14,045 bases of DNA from an uncultured Bacilli bacterium (GTDB taxonomy: Bacteria > Bacillota_I > Bacilli_A > RF39 > UBA660). The stretch's first letter is position 1. Each line of letters begins with the position of its first letter. The notes below the pieces were generated by a model. That model worked only from the letters and a program-made list of their open reading frames with translations. It was not told the origin of the DNA and made no database searches. A program made the position numbers and the translations under genes. Of the stretch, positions 1-7,560 are shown in pieces. The stretch lies in assembly GCA_934167935.1 (NCBI GenBank), contig CAKPMH010000029.1, forward strand, positions 1-14,045, given 5' to 3'.

Positions 1-36
1 TATTACACATCCTTACTATCGTTTTATCATATATAA

Positions 37-65
37 ATGATACAACAAATTTAATATTTTGTAAA
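37..65 (-). promoter_or_regulatory. Promoter for a gene beyond the left edge
   Basis: On the minus strand a -35 box TTTACA (60-65) and a -10 box TATCAT (37-42) are separated by 17 bases. The -35 starts one base after the U-tract of the uvrA terminator. Downstream, AAGGA at 10-14 would suit a start codon just past position 1, so a leftward gene probably begins immediately outside the window. The -10 box is also one arm of an inverted repeat (25-30 TATCAT, 37-42 ATGATA, plus-strand reading), which could be an operator. Apart from these sites, nothing else is visible in 1-66. Confidence 0.5.
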
Positions 66-66
66 C

Positions 67-91
67 AAAAAAATCAGAATAAAAATTCTGA
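67..91 (-). terminator. Intrinsic terminator of uvrA
   Basis: A perfect 7-bp stem (74-80 with 85-91, plus-strand TCAGAAT/ATTCTGA) with a 4-base loop lies 9 bases past the uvrA stop. On the minus strand it is followed by seven T (67-73). Confidence 0.85.
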
Positions 92-99
92 CTCTTTTA

Positions 100-2913
100 T
101 TAATTTAAATATTCTTTTAAATACATACCTGTATAACTTTTTTCATTTAAAGCAACTGTCTCTGGTGTACCTTTAGCAACTATCTCTCCACCACCGTCGC
201 CACCTTCAGGTCCTAAATCAATTATATAATCAGCTACCTTTATTACATCTAAATTATGTTCAATAACAACAACAGTATCACCATTATCAACAATTCTCTC
301 TAAGATAACTAATAATTTCTTTATATCATCTGTATGAAGTCCAGTAGTTGGCTCATCTAATATAAATAAACTCTTACCAGTTGGTTTCTTTTGTAATTCC
401 TTTGCAAGTTTAACACGAGCTGCTTCTCCTCCTGATAATGTTGGAGCACTTTGACCTAATTTTACGTAAGAAAGACCTACATCCATAAGCATTTCAAGTT
501 TATTCTTAATTTTTGGAACATTTTCAAAAAACTTATATGCTTCTTCAACCTGCATTTCAAGTACATCATAAATATTTTTATCTTTATATTTAACATTTAA
601 TGTTTCTTTATTATATCTAGTTCCACCACAAACTTCACAAGGAACATAAACATCAGGTAAAAAATGCATTTCTATTTTTTTAACACCATCACCTTGACAT
701 GCCTCACATCTTCCACCTTTAACATTAAATGAAAATCTACCTTTATCATATCCTCTTAATTTTGCTTCTTTAGTTTCTGTAAACACATCTCTTATATCAT
801 CAAATACACCTGTATATGTAGCTGGATTACTTCTTGGAGTTCTACCTATAGGAGATTGTGAAATATCTATAACCTTATCAATATTTTCTAATCCTTTAAT
901 TTCTCTATATTTACCAGGTTTTTCTTTTGTTTTATATAAATTATTTCTGCAAACCTTATATAGTATTTCATTAATAAGTGTAGACTTACCAGATCCAGAT
1001 ACTCCAGTAACACATGTAAAAGTTCCAAGAGGAATTTTTACATTAATATTTTTTAAATTATTTTCTTTAGCACCTTTTATTTCAATAAATTTTTTATTTC
1101 CTTTTCTTCTTGATTTTGGAACTTCAATTTTAAGTTCACCTGTTAAATATTTACCAGTTAAACTATTTTTATTTTTCATAACTTCTTCAGGTGTACCACA
1201 TGCGACTACCTCGCCACCATGAATACCTGCTCCAGGACCTATATCTACTAAAAAATCCGAAGCTTTCATAGTATCAATATCATGTTCTACAACAACAAGC
1301 GTATTTCCTAAATCACGCATTTCTTTTAAAGAATTTATAAGTCTATTATTATCTCTTTGATGAAGTCCTATCGAAGGTTCATCAAGGACATATAAAACAC
1401 CTGTTAACCTAGAACCAATTTGCGTAGCAAGACGTATTCTTTGAGCTTCTCCTCCTGATAACGTTTGAGCACTACGGGCAAGTGTTAAATATTCAAGACC
1501 AACATTTATTAAAAAACTAAGTCTTGATTCTATTTCTTTAACAATCAAATTAGCAATTTCTGCTTGTTCTTTAGATAATTTTAAATTTGTAATAAATTTA
1601 TATAAATTTTTTATACTAAGTAAAGTTACTTCATATATATTCTTATTACTAATTTTAACTGATAAAATAGAATCATCAAGTCTTGAGCCATGACATTTTG
1701 GACAAGGAAGTTCTGTCATATATCCTTCAATCCAATCTCTTATCCAACCACTTTTTGTTTCAACATATCTTCTTTCTAAATTAGAAATAACACCTTCATA
1801 AAAATCTCTTTGTGTTCTTGTGTTTCCATTTTTAGATGTATAATTAAATTCTAATATATCAGGTGTACCATATAACAAAATATCTAATTTTTTTCTATCA
1901 ATATCTTTAATTTTCATATCCATATCAATATCATAATAACTACATACTGTACTTATTTGTGTTGAAATTATATTTGTATCATCACGTAAATTTATTACTT
2001 TAATAGCACCTTCATTTATACTTAAGTTTCTATCTGGAATTACTAAATCTTCATCTATTTTATATTTTATTCCAAGACCTTTACATTCTTTACATGCACC
2101 ATATGGAGCATTAAATGAAAACATTCTAGGCTCTAGTTCTGGCAAACTAAAATCACAATCTGGGCAAGCATATTTTTCACTCATTACAATTTCATCTGAA
2201 CCAATTACATCAATAACAACTTTACCTTTTGATAATTTAGAAGCTAATTCTATAGCTTCATAAAGTCGACTTCTTATATCTTCTTTTATAACAATTCTAT
2301 CTATAACTATTGATATATTATGTTTTTTATTTTTCTCTAAATTTATTTCATCTAATAAATCATAATCAACATCATCAATAATAACTCTTGCATATCCATC
2401 TTTTCTATATTTTTCTAATGTATCAGCATGAGTTCCTTTTTCTCCATAAACAACCGGACTCAATACTCTAATTTTTGTTCCTAAATCTAATTTTAAAATT
2501 TGATTTGTCATTTCTTCGATGCTTTGACTAGTTATTGGTTTATTATGAATAGGACAATATGGAATACCAATTCTTGCATATAAAAGTCTTAAATAATCAT
2601 ATATTTCTGTAACCGTTCCAACTGTTGATCTTGGATTTTTACTTGTTGTTTTTTGATCAATACTTATAGCTGGAGAAAGCCCTTCTATTGAATCAACATC
2701 AGGTTTTTCACTTCCACCTAAAAATTGCCTAGCATAAGCAGATAAACTTTCAATATATCTTCTCTCACCTTCTGCATATATTGTATCAAAAGCTAAAGAA
2801 GATTTCCCTGAACCAGATACACCTGTCATAACAATAAGTTTATTTTTAGGAAGTTCAATATTTATATTTTTTAAATTGTTTTCACGTGCACCTTTTATTA
2901 TAATTTTATCCAT
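100..2913 (-). CDS. uvrA: Excinuclease ABC subunit A (UvrA)
   Basis: UvrA is the damage-recognition ATPase of nucleotide excision repair. It acts as a cytoplasmic dimer that loads UvrB on damaged DNA. The 937 residues match the usual length of about 940. Both ABC modules are complete: Walker A GVSGSGKS at 31-38 and 637-644, signatures LSGGEAQ at 485-491 and LSGGEAA at 826-832, and Walker B/D-loop DEPSIGLH at 511-518 and DEPTTGLH at 853-860. Zinc-binding cysteines are at 250/253/274/277 and 736/739/759/762, with an extra CPKC pair at 404-407. The ATG is set by GGAGGTG at 2918-2924. The gene has its own promoter and terminator. uvrB is not adjacent in this window, although the two genes are often neighbours in Firmicutes. 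Identity is certain from the motifs. Confidence 0.98.
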   Translation of the reverse strand: MDKIIIKGARENNLKNINIELPKNKLIVMTGVSGSGKSSLAFDTIYAEGERRYIESLSAYARQFLGGSEKPDVDSIEGLSPAISIDQKTTSKNPRSTVGTVTEIYDYLRLLYARIGIPYCPIHNKPITSQSIEEMTNQILKLDLGTKIRVLSPVVYGEKGTHADTLEKYRKDGYARVIIDDVDYDLLDEINLEKNKKHNISIVIDRIVIKEDIRSRLYEAIELASKLSKGKVVIDVIGSDEIVMSEKYACPDCDFSLPELEPRMFSFNAPYGACKECKGLGIKYKIDEDLVIPDRNLSINEGAIKVINLRDDTNIISTQISTVCSYYDIDMDMKIKDIDRKKLDILLYGTPDILEFNYTSKNGNTRTQRDFYEGVISNLERRYVETKSGWIRDWIEGYMTELPCPKCHGSRLDDSILSVKISNKNIYEVTLLSIKNLYKFITNLKLSKEQAEIANLIVKEIESRLSFLINVGLEYLTLARSAQTLSGGEAQRIRLATQIGSRLTGVLYVLDEPSIGLHQRDNNRLINSLKEMRDLGNTLVVVEHDIDTMKASDFLVDIGPGAGIHGGEVVACGTPEEVMKNKNSLTGKYLTGELKIEVPKSRRKGNKKFIEIKGAKENNLKNINVKIPLGTFTCVTGVSGSGKSTLINEILYKVCRNNLYKTKEKPGKYREIKGLENIDKVIDISQSPIGRTPRSNPATYTGVFDDIRDVFTETKEAKLRGYDKGRFSFNVKGGRCEACQGDGVKKIEMHFLPDVYVPCEVCGGTRYNKETLNVKYKDKNIYDVLEMQVEEAYKFFENVPKIKNKLEMLMDVGLSYVKLGQSAPTLSGGEAARVKLAKELQKKPTGKSLFILDEPTTGLHTDDIKKLLVILERIVDNGDTVVVIEHNLDVIKVADYIIDLGPEGGDGGGEIVAKGTPETVALNEKSYTGMYLKEYLN

Positions 2914-2930
2914 AATAACACCTCCAAATA

Positions 2931-2959
2931 ATTATAACATACCAAACAAATGTATGCAA
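2931..2959 (-). promoter_or_regulatory. uvrA promoter
   Basis: The -35 box TTGCAT (2954-2959), a 17-base spacer and the -10 box TATAAT (2931-2936) form a sigma-A-type promoter. TGT directly before the -10 gives an extended TGnTATAAT. It starts one base after the U-tract of the preceding terminator and lies just upstream of the uvrA ribosome site. No LexA-type operator was recognised. Confidence 0.8.
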
Positions 2960-2960
2960 G

Positions 2961-2984
2961 AAAAAAATGACTTTCATCATTTTT
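2961..2984 (-). terminator. Probable weak terminator of the 61-residue ORF
   Basis: An AT-rich 8-bp inverted repeat (2963-2970 with 2977-2984) has a 6-base loop and a minus-strand run of seven T (2961-2967). It lies 15 bases past the small ORF stop. The stem contains only one G-C pair, so efficiency is doubtful. Confidence 0.45.
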
Positions 2985-2999
2985 ATTATTTACAAAAAT

Positions 3000-3185
3000 T
3001 TATTTTGTATTATCTCTTAAAACAATATAATTTACTTTTGGTGTATCACAATCATTATAAGAATTTTCCTTATTTTCTTTCACCATATATTTATGTTCAT
3101 ATACTTTTTCAAAAACCATATCAACTAATTTTAAAGATAAATCAATACATGTTGCATATAAAACAAATTTACCAATCTTTTTCAT
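3000..3185 (-). CDS. Small hypothetical protein, 61 residues
   Basis: Not recognised. The ATG at 3183-3185 is preceded by GGAGG (3192-3196) at normal spacing; an upstream in-frame TTG is unlikely because this ribosome site would fall inside the coding sequence. The protein begins MKKIGKFVLYATCIDLSLKL, a short basic end followed by an amphipathic or weakly hydrophobic helix to about residue 29, and then a charged, Asn/Lys/Glu-rich tail. It has Cys at about 13 and 46 and no clear signal peptide or long membrane span. A strong promoter upstream (3207-3234), a good ribosome site and a terminator-like repeat downstream support a real, separately transcribed gene between the prepilin and uvrA. Its function is unknown. 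Confidence 0.6.
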   Translation of the reverse strand: MKKIGKFVLYATCIDLSLKLVDMVFEKVYEHKYMVKENKENSYNDCDTPKVNYIVLRDNTK

Positions 3186-3206
3186 ACTATTCCTCCATGC
3201 CAAAAT

Positions 3207-3234
3207 ATTATATCATTTTTTTTAAATTTGTAAA
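3207..3234 (-). promoter_or_regulatory. Promoter of the 61-residue ORF
   Basis: The -35 box TTTACA (3229-3234), a 16-base spacer and a consensus -10 TATAAT (3207-3212). It begins one base after the U-tract of the prepilin terminator. Confidence 0.75.
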
Positions 3235-3235
3235 G

Positions 3236-3259
3236 AAAAAAACAGAAAATTCTGTTTTT
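3236..3259 (-). terminator. Intrinsic terminator of the prepilin gene
   Basis: Stem 3238-3246 with 3251-3259 (plus-strand AAAAACAGA/TCTGTTTTT) and a 4-base loop. The minus-strand T-run covers 3236-3242 and forms part of the stem. It lies 50 bases past the prepilin stop. Confidence 0.75.
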
Positions 3260-3309
3260 AATTATTAAAAATTTAACTATTTATTTTTATATTTTTTAAT
3301 TACTACAAA

Positions 3310-4317
3310 CTAAGATATAGTTATAACTGGACGTACACCACAATCTATTCCCAAACTATAAAGTCCATTTTCTAAAGTTCCAAATGAAGTAACAAACCAA
3401 ACGGTATTTTTATAATTAGAATACCCTGATCCTGTCCAATAAGCAGTATCATATATCCACGAATATTGTGAACTAGTACATGACCTATCAACAGATGAAC
3501 ATCCTAAATTTTCTAATTCTGTTTTTGTTATTAATCTTACATCTTTTACTTTTCCTGTTAATGCAGTTTTATAACCATTTATTGCATCCTTTACTGGACC
3601 ATCATATTTTTGTATATCAATTGTACCATCATCCCATCCATCAACATTGGAAAATGACACATTTCCATATTTTTGTCCACTTGATATATATCCTTTTACA
3701 TCCTTATCTTGTAATCCTGTTGCTATTCCTTTTGCATTGTCCCCCACATTTAAGTTATATTTTGCAAGTGCATTTATTGTTTCATTTTCATTTGAAATTA
3801 CATAAAAATTTTCATTAGTTTCTTTAACTTGTATTTCATCACCAACATCTGCTAATCCATTTTTATTTACATCAACTATTATTTCATAATTTTTTTCTGG
3901 TTTTGATGGTGTTCCACCATTACATACTTCTCCTGCTACTTCTGCCTTTTCTCCATCATAATATATACTTATTTTATCTATACATAGTTCTGCCTTCGTT
4001 ACTATTCCATTTTTTATTGTTATATTACCACTTGTTGGTGTTGTTCCTTTTAGTTTTATTTTACTTGTAATTTCTTCTATATTACTATATTCTCCATCAT
4101 CTATTTTTGGATATTTTTGATTATTTAACATATTCATTTGATTTTCATACTCTATTGCTTCAATATATCCATATGCTGAATCTTTTGATGCACTCTTTTT
4201 TGCATCATTTATCATATTTAATATGATTGGGGTTGCAATTAAAGCTATTATAGCTAGTATTACTATTACCGCTAAAAGTTCTATTAAAGTGAACCCTTTT
4301 TTACTATTAGCTATCAT
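3310..4317 (-). CDS. Type IV prepilin-like protein with GVRPVITI C-terminal domain
   Basis: Pilin-like surface protein of 335 residues. The N-terminus has a class III signal: a short basic leader MIANSKKG, then FTLIELLAVIVILAIIALIA. Cleavage is expected after G8, exposing F9 with E13 at mature position 5. The hydrophobic helix (about 9-33) would anchor and polymerise the subunit. Residues 34-135 form a small pilin-like region with C112 and C132. A linker follows, then D149-V-N-K-N-G-L-A-D157, which resembles a calcium loop. The C-terminal part (about 160-335) has C273, C280 and C326 and motifs YWTG (293-296), VWF and a final GVRPVITIS. This recalls the C-type-lectin-like or DUF6273-type ends of surface proteins, but that similarity is from memory. 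The ATG is set by GAGGT at 4325-4329. It has its own promoter and terminator, and no pilus assembly genes are nearby. Confidence 0.85.
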   Translation of the reverse strand: MIANSKKGFTLIELLAVIVILAIIALIATPIILNMINDAKKSASKDSAYGYIEAIEYENQMNMLNNQKYPKIDDGEYSNIEEITSKIKLKGTTPTSGNITIKNGIVTKAELCIDKISIYYDGEKAEVAGEVCNGGTPSKPEKNYEIIVDVNKNGLADVGDEIQVKETNENFYVISNENETINALAKYNLNVGDNAKGIATGLQDKDVKGYISSGQKYGNVSFSNVDGWDDGTIDIQKYDGPVKDAINGYKTALTGKVKDVRLITKTELENLGCSSVDRSCTSSQYSWIYDTAYWTGSGYSNYKNTVWFVTSFGTLENGLYSLGIDCGVRPVITIS

Positions 4318-4343
4318 ATTTTTACCTCTTTCCTACTATAAAA

Positions 4344-4372
4344 ATAATAACAAAAAAAGTAGTTTTTGTAAA
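4344..4372 (-). promoter_or_regulatory. Prepilin promoter inside the ftsZ terminator
   Basis: The -35 box TTTACA (4367-4372), a 17-base spacer and the -10 box TATTAT (4344-4349). The -35 overlaps the 5' arm and loop of the ftsZ terminator hairpin. The 3' arm and T-run form the spacer. Confidence 0.6.
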
Positions 4373-4376
4373 CTAC
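4352..4376 (-). terminator. Intrinsic terminator of ftsZ
   Basis: A perfect 7-bp stem (4359-4365 with 4370-4376, plus-strand GTAGTTT/AAACTAC) with a 4-base loop, followed on the minus strand by seven T (4352-4358). It lies 26 bases past the ftsZ stop. Confidence 0.85.
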
Positions 4377-4402
4377 AACTTTGTTTATATTATTATATTT
4401 TT

Positions 4403-5449
4403 TTAAAACACTCTTTTTCTAAGGAATGCTGGAATATCTGTATCTCCATCATCTGTATCATTATCATCAATAATATTATTTTTCTTTGGTTCCTCTACTT
4501 CTTCCTTATCAAAACCTGTAGCAATTACAGTAACAATTATTTCATCAGTTAAATTTTCATTTATTACAGCACCAAATATTGTATTAATATCAGTATTAGC
4601 ACTTTCTCTAATTACTTCTGCTGCTTCTTCTACTTCAAATAAAGTTAAATTAGATCCACCAGTAACATTAATTATTGCATCTGTTGCTCCACTTATACTA
4701 GCTTCTAATAAAGGAGATGTTACAGCTTCACGAGCTGCTTCTGCTGCTCTATTTTCACCAACACCCATACCTATACCAATTAAAGCATTACCACGTTTTT
4801 CCATTACTGCTTTTACATCAGCAAAATCAAGATTTATAAGACCAGCTACAGCAATTAAATCTGAAATAGATTGAACACCACGTCTTAAAACATTATCTAC
4901 TTCTTTAAATGAATCTACTAAAGAAGTTGATTTGTCTATTATTTCTCTTAATCTATCATTTGGAATAACAATTAAGGTATCAACATGTTTTTTTAATTCA
5001 TCAAGTCCACTTAGTGCATGATTCATTCTTTTTTTACCTTCAAATGAGAATGGTTTTGTGACTATACCAACTGTTAAAGCACCTAATTCTTGAGCTATAT
5101 CTGCAATTACTGGAGCTGCACCAGTACCAGTTCCTCCACCCATTCCACAAGTAATAAATACCATATCAGCACCAGTTAAGGCCTCTTTTAATTCCTCTTT
5201 ACTCTCAAGGGCAGCTTCTCTACCAATATCTGGATTTGCTCCTGCGCCAAGTCCATTTGTAAGTTTTTCTCCAATTTGAATTTTAACAGGTGCATTAGAA
5301 TTATTTAACACTTGTAAATCTGTATTGGCAACAATAAAATCAACACCCTTAACTCCTGATTCTATCATTCTATTTACAGCATTATTTCCAGCTCCACCTA
5401 CACCTATTACTTTTATTTTTGCTAATTGATCCATTTCTAATCCAAACAT
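4403..5449 (-). CDS. ftsZ: Cell division protein FtsZ
   Basis: Tubulin-like GTPase that polymerises into the Z-ring at mid-cell and recruits the divisome. At 348 residues it is slightly short for the family. Visible motifs are the N-terminal nucleotide-binding [13 protein letters not shown] (16-28), the tubulin signature GGGTGTG (104-110) and the T7 synergy loop NLDFADV (206-212) with its catalytic Asp. The conserved C-terminal peptide DIPAFLR (338-344) should bind FtsA and other membrane tethers. The disordered linker (about 315-337) is short and Asp-rich, which accounts for the small size. The ATG has GGGAGG (5457-5462) overlapping the ftsA stop, leaving a 12-base gap, so the two are co-transcribed and probably translationally coupled. 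An internal ATG at codon 6 is less well placed. Confidence 0.98.
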   Translation of the reverse strand: MFGLEMDQLAKIKVIGVGGAGNNAVNRMIESGVKGVDFIVANTDLQVLNNSNAPVKIQIGEKLTNGLGAGANPDIGREAALESKEELKEALTGADMVFITCGMGGGTGTGAAPVIADIAQELGALTVGIVTKPFSFEGKKRMNHALSGLDELKKHVDTLIVIPNDRLREIIDKSTSLVDSFKEVDNVLRRGVQSISDLIAVAGLINLDFADVKAVMEKRGNALIGIGMGVGENRAAEAAREAVTSPLLEASISGATDAIINVTGGSNLTLFEVEEAAEVIRESANTDINTIFGAVINENLTDEIIVTVIATGFDKEEVEEPKKNNIIDDNDTDDGDTDIPAFLRKRVF

Positions 5450-5461
5450 TTTGTATCCTCC

Positions 5462-6700
5462 CTAATCATTAAAAAAGTATCCAAACACTTTTCCAAGCAT
5501 TGTTTCATTAATCACATTCATTATATTACTTTTATTTTGTTTAAAATCATCTAACTCTTCTATCATTGTATAATCAATATTTTTTAATTTTAAATTATTA
5601 ATAAAATTAATTATATTACCTATAACAACTGAGTATTTATTATTTCTAACACCAAGTATTCTTATATTACCAATACTAGCATTCTCTCCTAAAACTTCCT
5701 CACATACTACTTGGAAGTTATCCATGCTGCTAGTACCTCCAGTTATTATTATATAATCAACTTCTCTTTTTGTCAAAAGATTTATCTCTTTTCTAGCTAA
5801 AACTAAAATTTCTTCAATTCTAGACATAACAACTTCAGATAATTCAAATTGATTTATCTTTATTTTTTCTCCTAATTTATTAGTTGTTTCATAAAAATTA
5901 CCTTTACCTGCATATCTTTTATGTGCTAATGCAAATTTTTCTTTTAATTTTATTGAATCATTATTATTAACTTTATATATGTAAGAAATATCATTATCTA
6001 TATTTTTACTACCTAATTCTAAAATAGAATTCTTAATAATAATTCCTTTATTATATATTGATACACTAGTAGTATCATAACCAATATTAATAATAGCACC
6101 AACTTTAGATTCAGTATCCTTAGATTTAAACATATTTATATCTCCAACAGGATTTACTGAAATATCAACTACCTCAAGTCCTATATTTTCAAGTAAATTA
6201 ACTATAGAATAAACATAGTTTTTTGGAACACTTACTAAAACAGCTCGTGCTGTTAATGTTCTTCCAGTTTTTCCTTTAGGATCTATTATTCCTTTTTCTA
6301 AATCTATGCCAAAATCAATTGGTAATACATTTACAACTTCTTCATCTACTATATCAGCATTTAAAACAGCATTTTCTAACACTTTTCTTATATCTTTACC
6401 AAGTACACCAACATCTGGATTTATTGAAGTTTTTCCATCTATTAACTTAAATGATGAATCAATACTTGGTATAGAAACAATAATTTTTTTTATATTTATA
6501 CCTAACATATCTTCAACTTCTGATAAAGCTTCTTCTATTTTTTCTTTTGCTAAATCAGAGTTAACTATTTTCCCTTTTTTTATTCCTTCAGACTTAACAC
6601 TTGATGCGGCAAGCAAATTAAGTTTATTATTATAAAGCTGACATACAGCTACTTTTATTGAATCGTTTCCAATATCAATACTAGCATAAACATTTTTCAC
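5462..6700 (-). CDS. ftsA: Cell division protein FtsA
   Basis: Actin-like ATPase that tethers FtsZ to the membrane and recruits later division proteins. Counting from the GTG start (412 residues): phosphate-1 loop IDIGNDSI at 8-15, phosphate-2 segment INIGYDTTSVSI at 204-215, and adenosine motif IITGGTSSM at 318-326. The last residues, with LGKVFGYFF near 402-410, can form the membrane-targeting amphipathic helix. Start choice: an ATG at 6707-6709 directly abuts the only ribosome site (AGGAG, 6710-6714), whereas the GTG at 6698-6700 lies 9 bases from it, so GTG is preferred. The sequence is divergent, and its position between ftsQ and ftsZ strengthens the call. It has its own promoter (6728-6756) in the ftsQ-ftsA gap. 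Confidence 0.93.
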   Translation of the reverse strand: MKNVYASIDIGNDSIKVAVCQLYNNKLNLLAASSVKSEGIKKGKIVNSDLAKEKIEEALSEVEDMLGINIKKIIVSIPSIDSSFKLIDGKTSINPDVGVLGKDIRKVLENAVLNADIVDEEVVNVLPIDFGIDLEKGIIDPKGKTGRTLTARAVLVSVPKNYVYSIVNLLENIGLEVVDISVNPVGDINMFKSKDTESKVGAIINIGYDTTSVSIYNKGIIIKNSILELGSKNIDNDISYIYKVNNNDSIKLKEKFALAHKRYAGKGNFYETTNKLGEKIKINQFELSEVVMSRIEEILVLARKEINLLTKREVDYIIITGGTSSMDNFQVVCEEVLGENASIGNIRILGVRNNKYSVVIGNIINFINNLKLKNIDYTMIEELDDFKQNKSNIMNVINETMLGKVFGYFFND

Positions 6701-6727
6701 TTGTATCATCTCCTATAATCTAAAATA

Positions 6728-6756
6728 ATTATACTATATTTTTTTTAAAATGCCAA
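6728..6756 (-). promoter_or_regulatory. Internal ftsA-ftsZ promoter
   Basis: The -35 box TTGGCA (6751-6756), a 17-base spacer and a consensus -10 TATAAT (6728-6733) lie in the 61-base gap between ftsQ and ftsA. No terminator precedes it, so ftsA and ftsZ probably receive both read-through and local transcripts. This would give more FtsA/FtsZ than FtsQ. Confidence 0.8.
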
Positions 6757-6761
6757 TATAT

Positions 6762-7496
6762 TTAATCATCAAAAATTTCAAAGTATTCACCAGCATCTAA
6801 ATTAAGTATTCCATTTTTTTTGCCAAATTTATTTATTATTTCTAAGCTTATTTTTGTATAATTATTTATACTTTCTAATTTTTCTAATGTAATATACACA
6901 TAATTTCCATCATTCATTGTAAACAAAAAGCGTTCTTCATCTACATTACTTGGATCATATTTTATTTCAGATATTCTATTAATTATATTTAAATCAATCA
7001 AACTTAACTTATCAATTAATTTTTTATATACTTTATCAGGAACATAATTTATAAGAATTGGCGCTTTAAGTTCTTTATTTACCTCTGTTTTATCTAATAA
7101 AACAGTTTTTTTTGTATTTGAATTGTAAAATAATACTGTATTTTCTATTACATTAATATGAACTTCACTAAATTTTTTTATTTTAACGCTTGCTGATTTA
7201 ATATAAGGACTTTTTTCTATATTTTTTTCTATTTCACCTTTTGTATATTTAAATATAGATGGGTAGTTTTGTAATTTAGCTAAATCAATTATTTCCTGAT
7301 CTTTTAAATTAATATTACCAGTTATATAAAAATTTTTAATTGGAAATTTCAAAAAAGTTTTTGCTAAAAATATAATTATAACTAAAAATAATATAACTAA
7401 AAATATTCTTCCAATTTTTAATTTTCTTTTTTTAGTTTTTTTCTTTATAGTATTTTTTTTCTTAATATTCTTACGTTTAGCTTTTTTCTTACTCAT
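6762..7496 (-). CDS. ftsQ: Cell division protein FtsQ/DivIB
   Basis: Bitopic divisome protein that links the FtsL/DivIC pair to septal wall synthesis outside the membrane. The 244 residues contain a very basic cytoplasmic tail rich in Lys (1-30), one membrane span (about 31-47), and then a POTRA domain (about 52-121) starting FPIKNFYITGNINL and including SPYIKSASVKIKKF. An FtsQ/DivIB beta domain follows to the end. The ATG at 7494-7496 is set by AGAGGG (7502-7507); an upstream in-frame TTG at 7520 lies inside the promoter -10 box and is rejected. It is first gene of the ftsQ-ftsA-ftsZ unit. The mur and mra genes that often precede ftsQ are absent here. DivIB and FtsQ are orthologous names. 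Confidence 0.9.
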   Translation of the reverse strand: MSKKKAKRKNIKKKNTIKKKTKKRKLKIGRIFLVILFLVIIIFLAKTFLKFPIKNFYITGNINLKDQEIIDLAKLQNYPSIFKYTKGEIEKNIEKSPYIKSASVKIKKFSEVHINVIENTVLFYNSNTKKTVLLDKTEVNKELKAPILINYVPDKVYKKLIDKLSLIDLNIINRISEIKYDPSNVDEERFLFTMNDGNYVYITLEKLESINNYTKISLEIINKFGKKNGILNLDAGEYFEIFDD

Positions 7497-7519
7497 ATTA
7501 TCCCTCTTATTATGAAACA

Positions 7520-7548
7520 ATTATACAAAAAAAATAGATATTTATCAA
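7520..7548 (-). promoter_or_regulatory. ftsQ-ftsA-ftsZ promoter inside a terminator
   Basis: The -35 box TTGATA (7543-7548), a 17-base spacer and a consensus -10 TATAAT (7520-7525). The -35 lies wholly within the 8-base loop of the upstream terminator hairpin, and the hairpin 3' arm plus T-run form the spacer. The expected 5' leader is only about 15-20 bases. Confidence 0.85.
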
Positions 7549-7560
7549 CTAATATCTATT
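7527..7560 (-). terminator. Terminator of the arsR-cadA-DUF1848 operon
   Basis: A perfect 10-bp AT-rich stem (7533-7542 with 7551-7560), an 8-base loop and eight minus-strand T (7527-7534). The upstream arm includes the first two bases of the DUF1848 stop codon, so the hairpin starts at the end of the gene. Confidence 0.8.

Noticed and set aside
2876..3268. Long plus-strand open frame across the uvrA-prepilin gap.
   Set aside because: It is a low-complexity Tyr/Ile/Leu/Phe-rich shadow of AT-rich DNA, lies opposite promoters and a better-supported minus-strand ORF, and lacks a convincing ribosome site.
3310..3700. Possible diversity-generating retroelement target, because the prepilin ends in a lectin-like domain.
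   Set aside because: No reverse transcriptase and no template repeat are present in the window, and the C-terminal region does not show the adenine-site bias expected of a variable region.
6306..6635. Plus-strand frame opposite ftsA, Ser/Phe-rich.
   Set aside because: It is the antisense of conserved FtsA coding sequence, with no promoter or ribosome site of its own.
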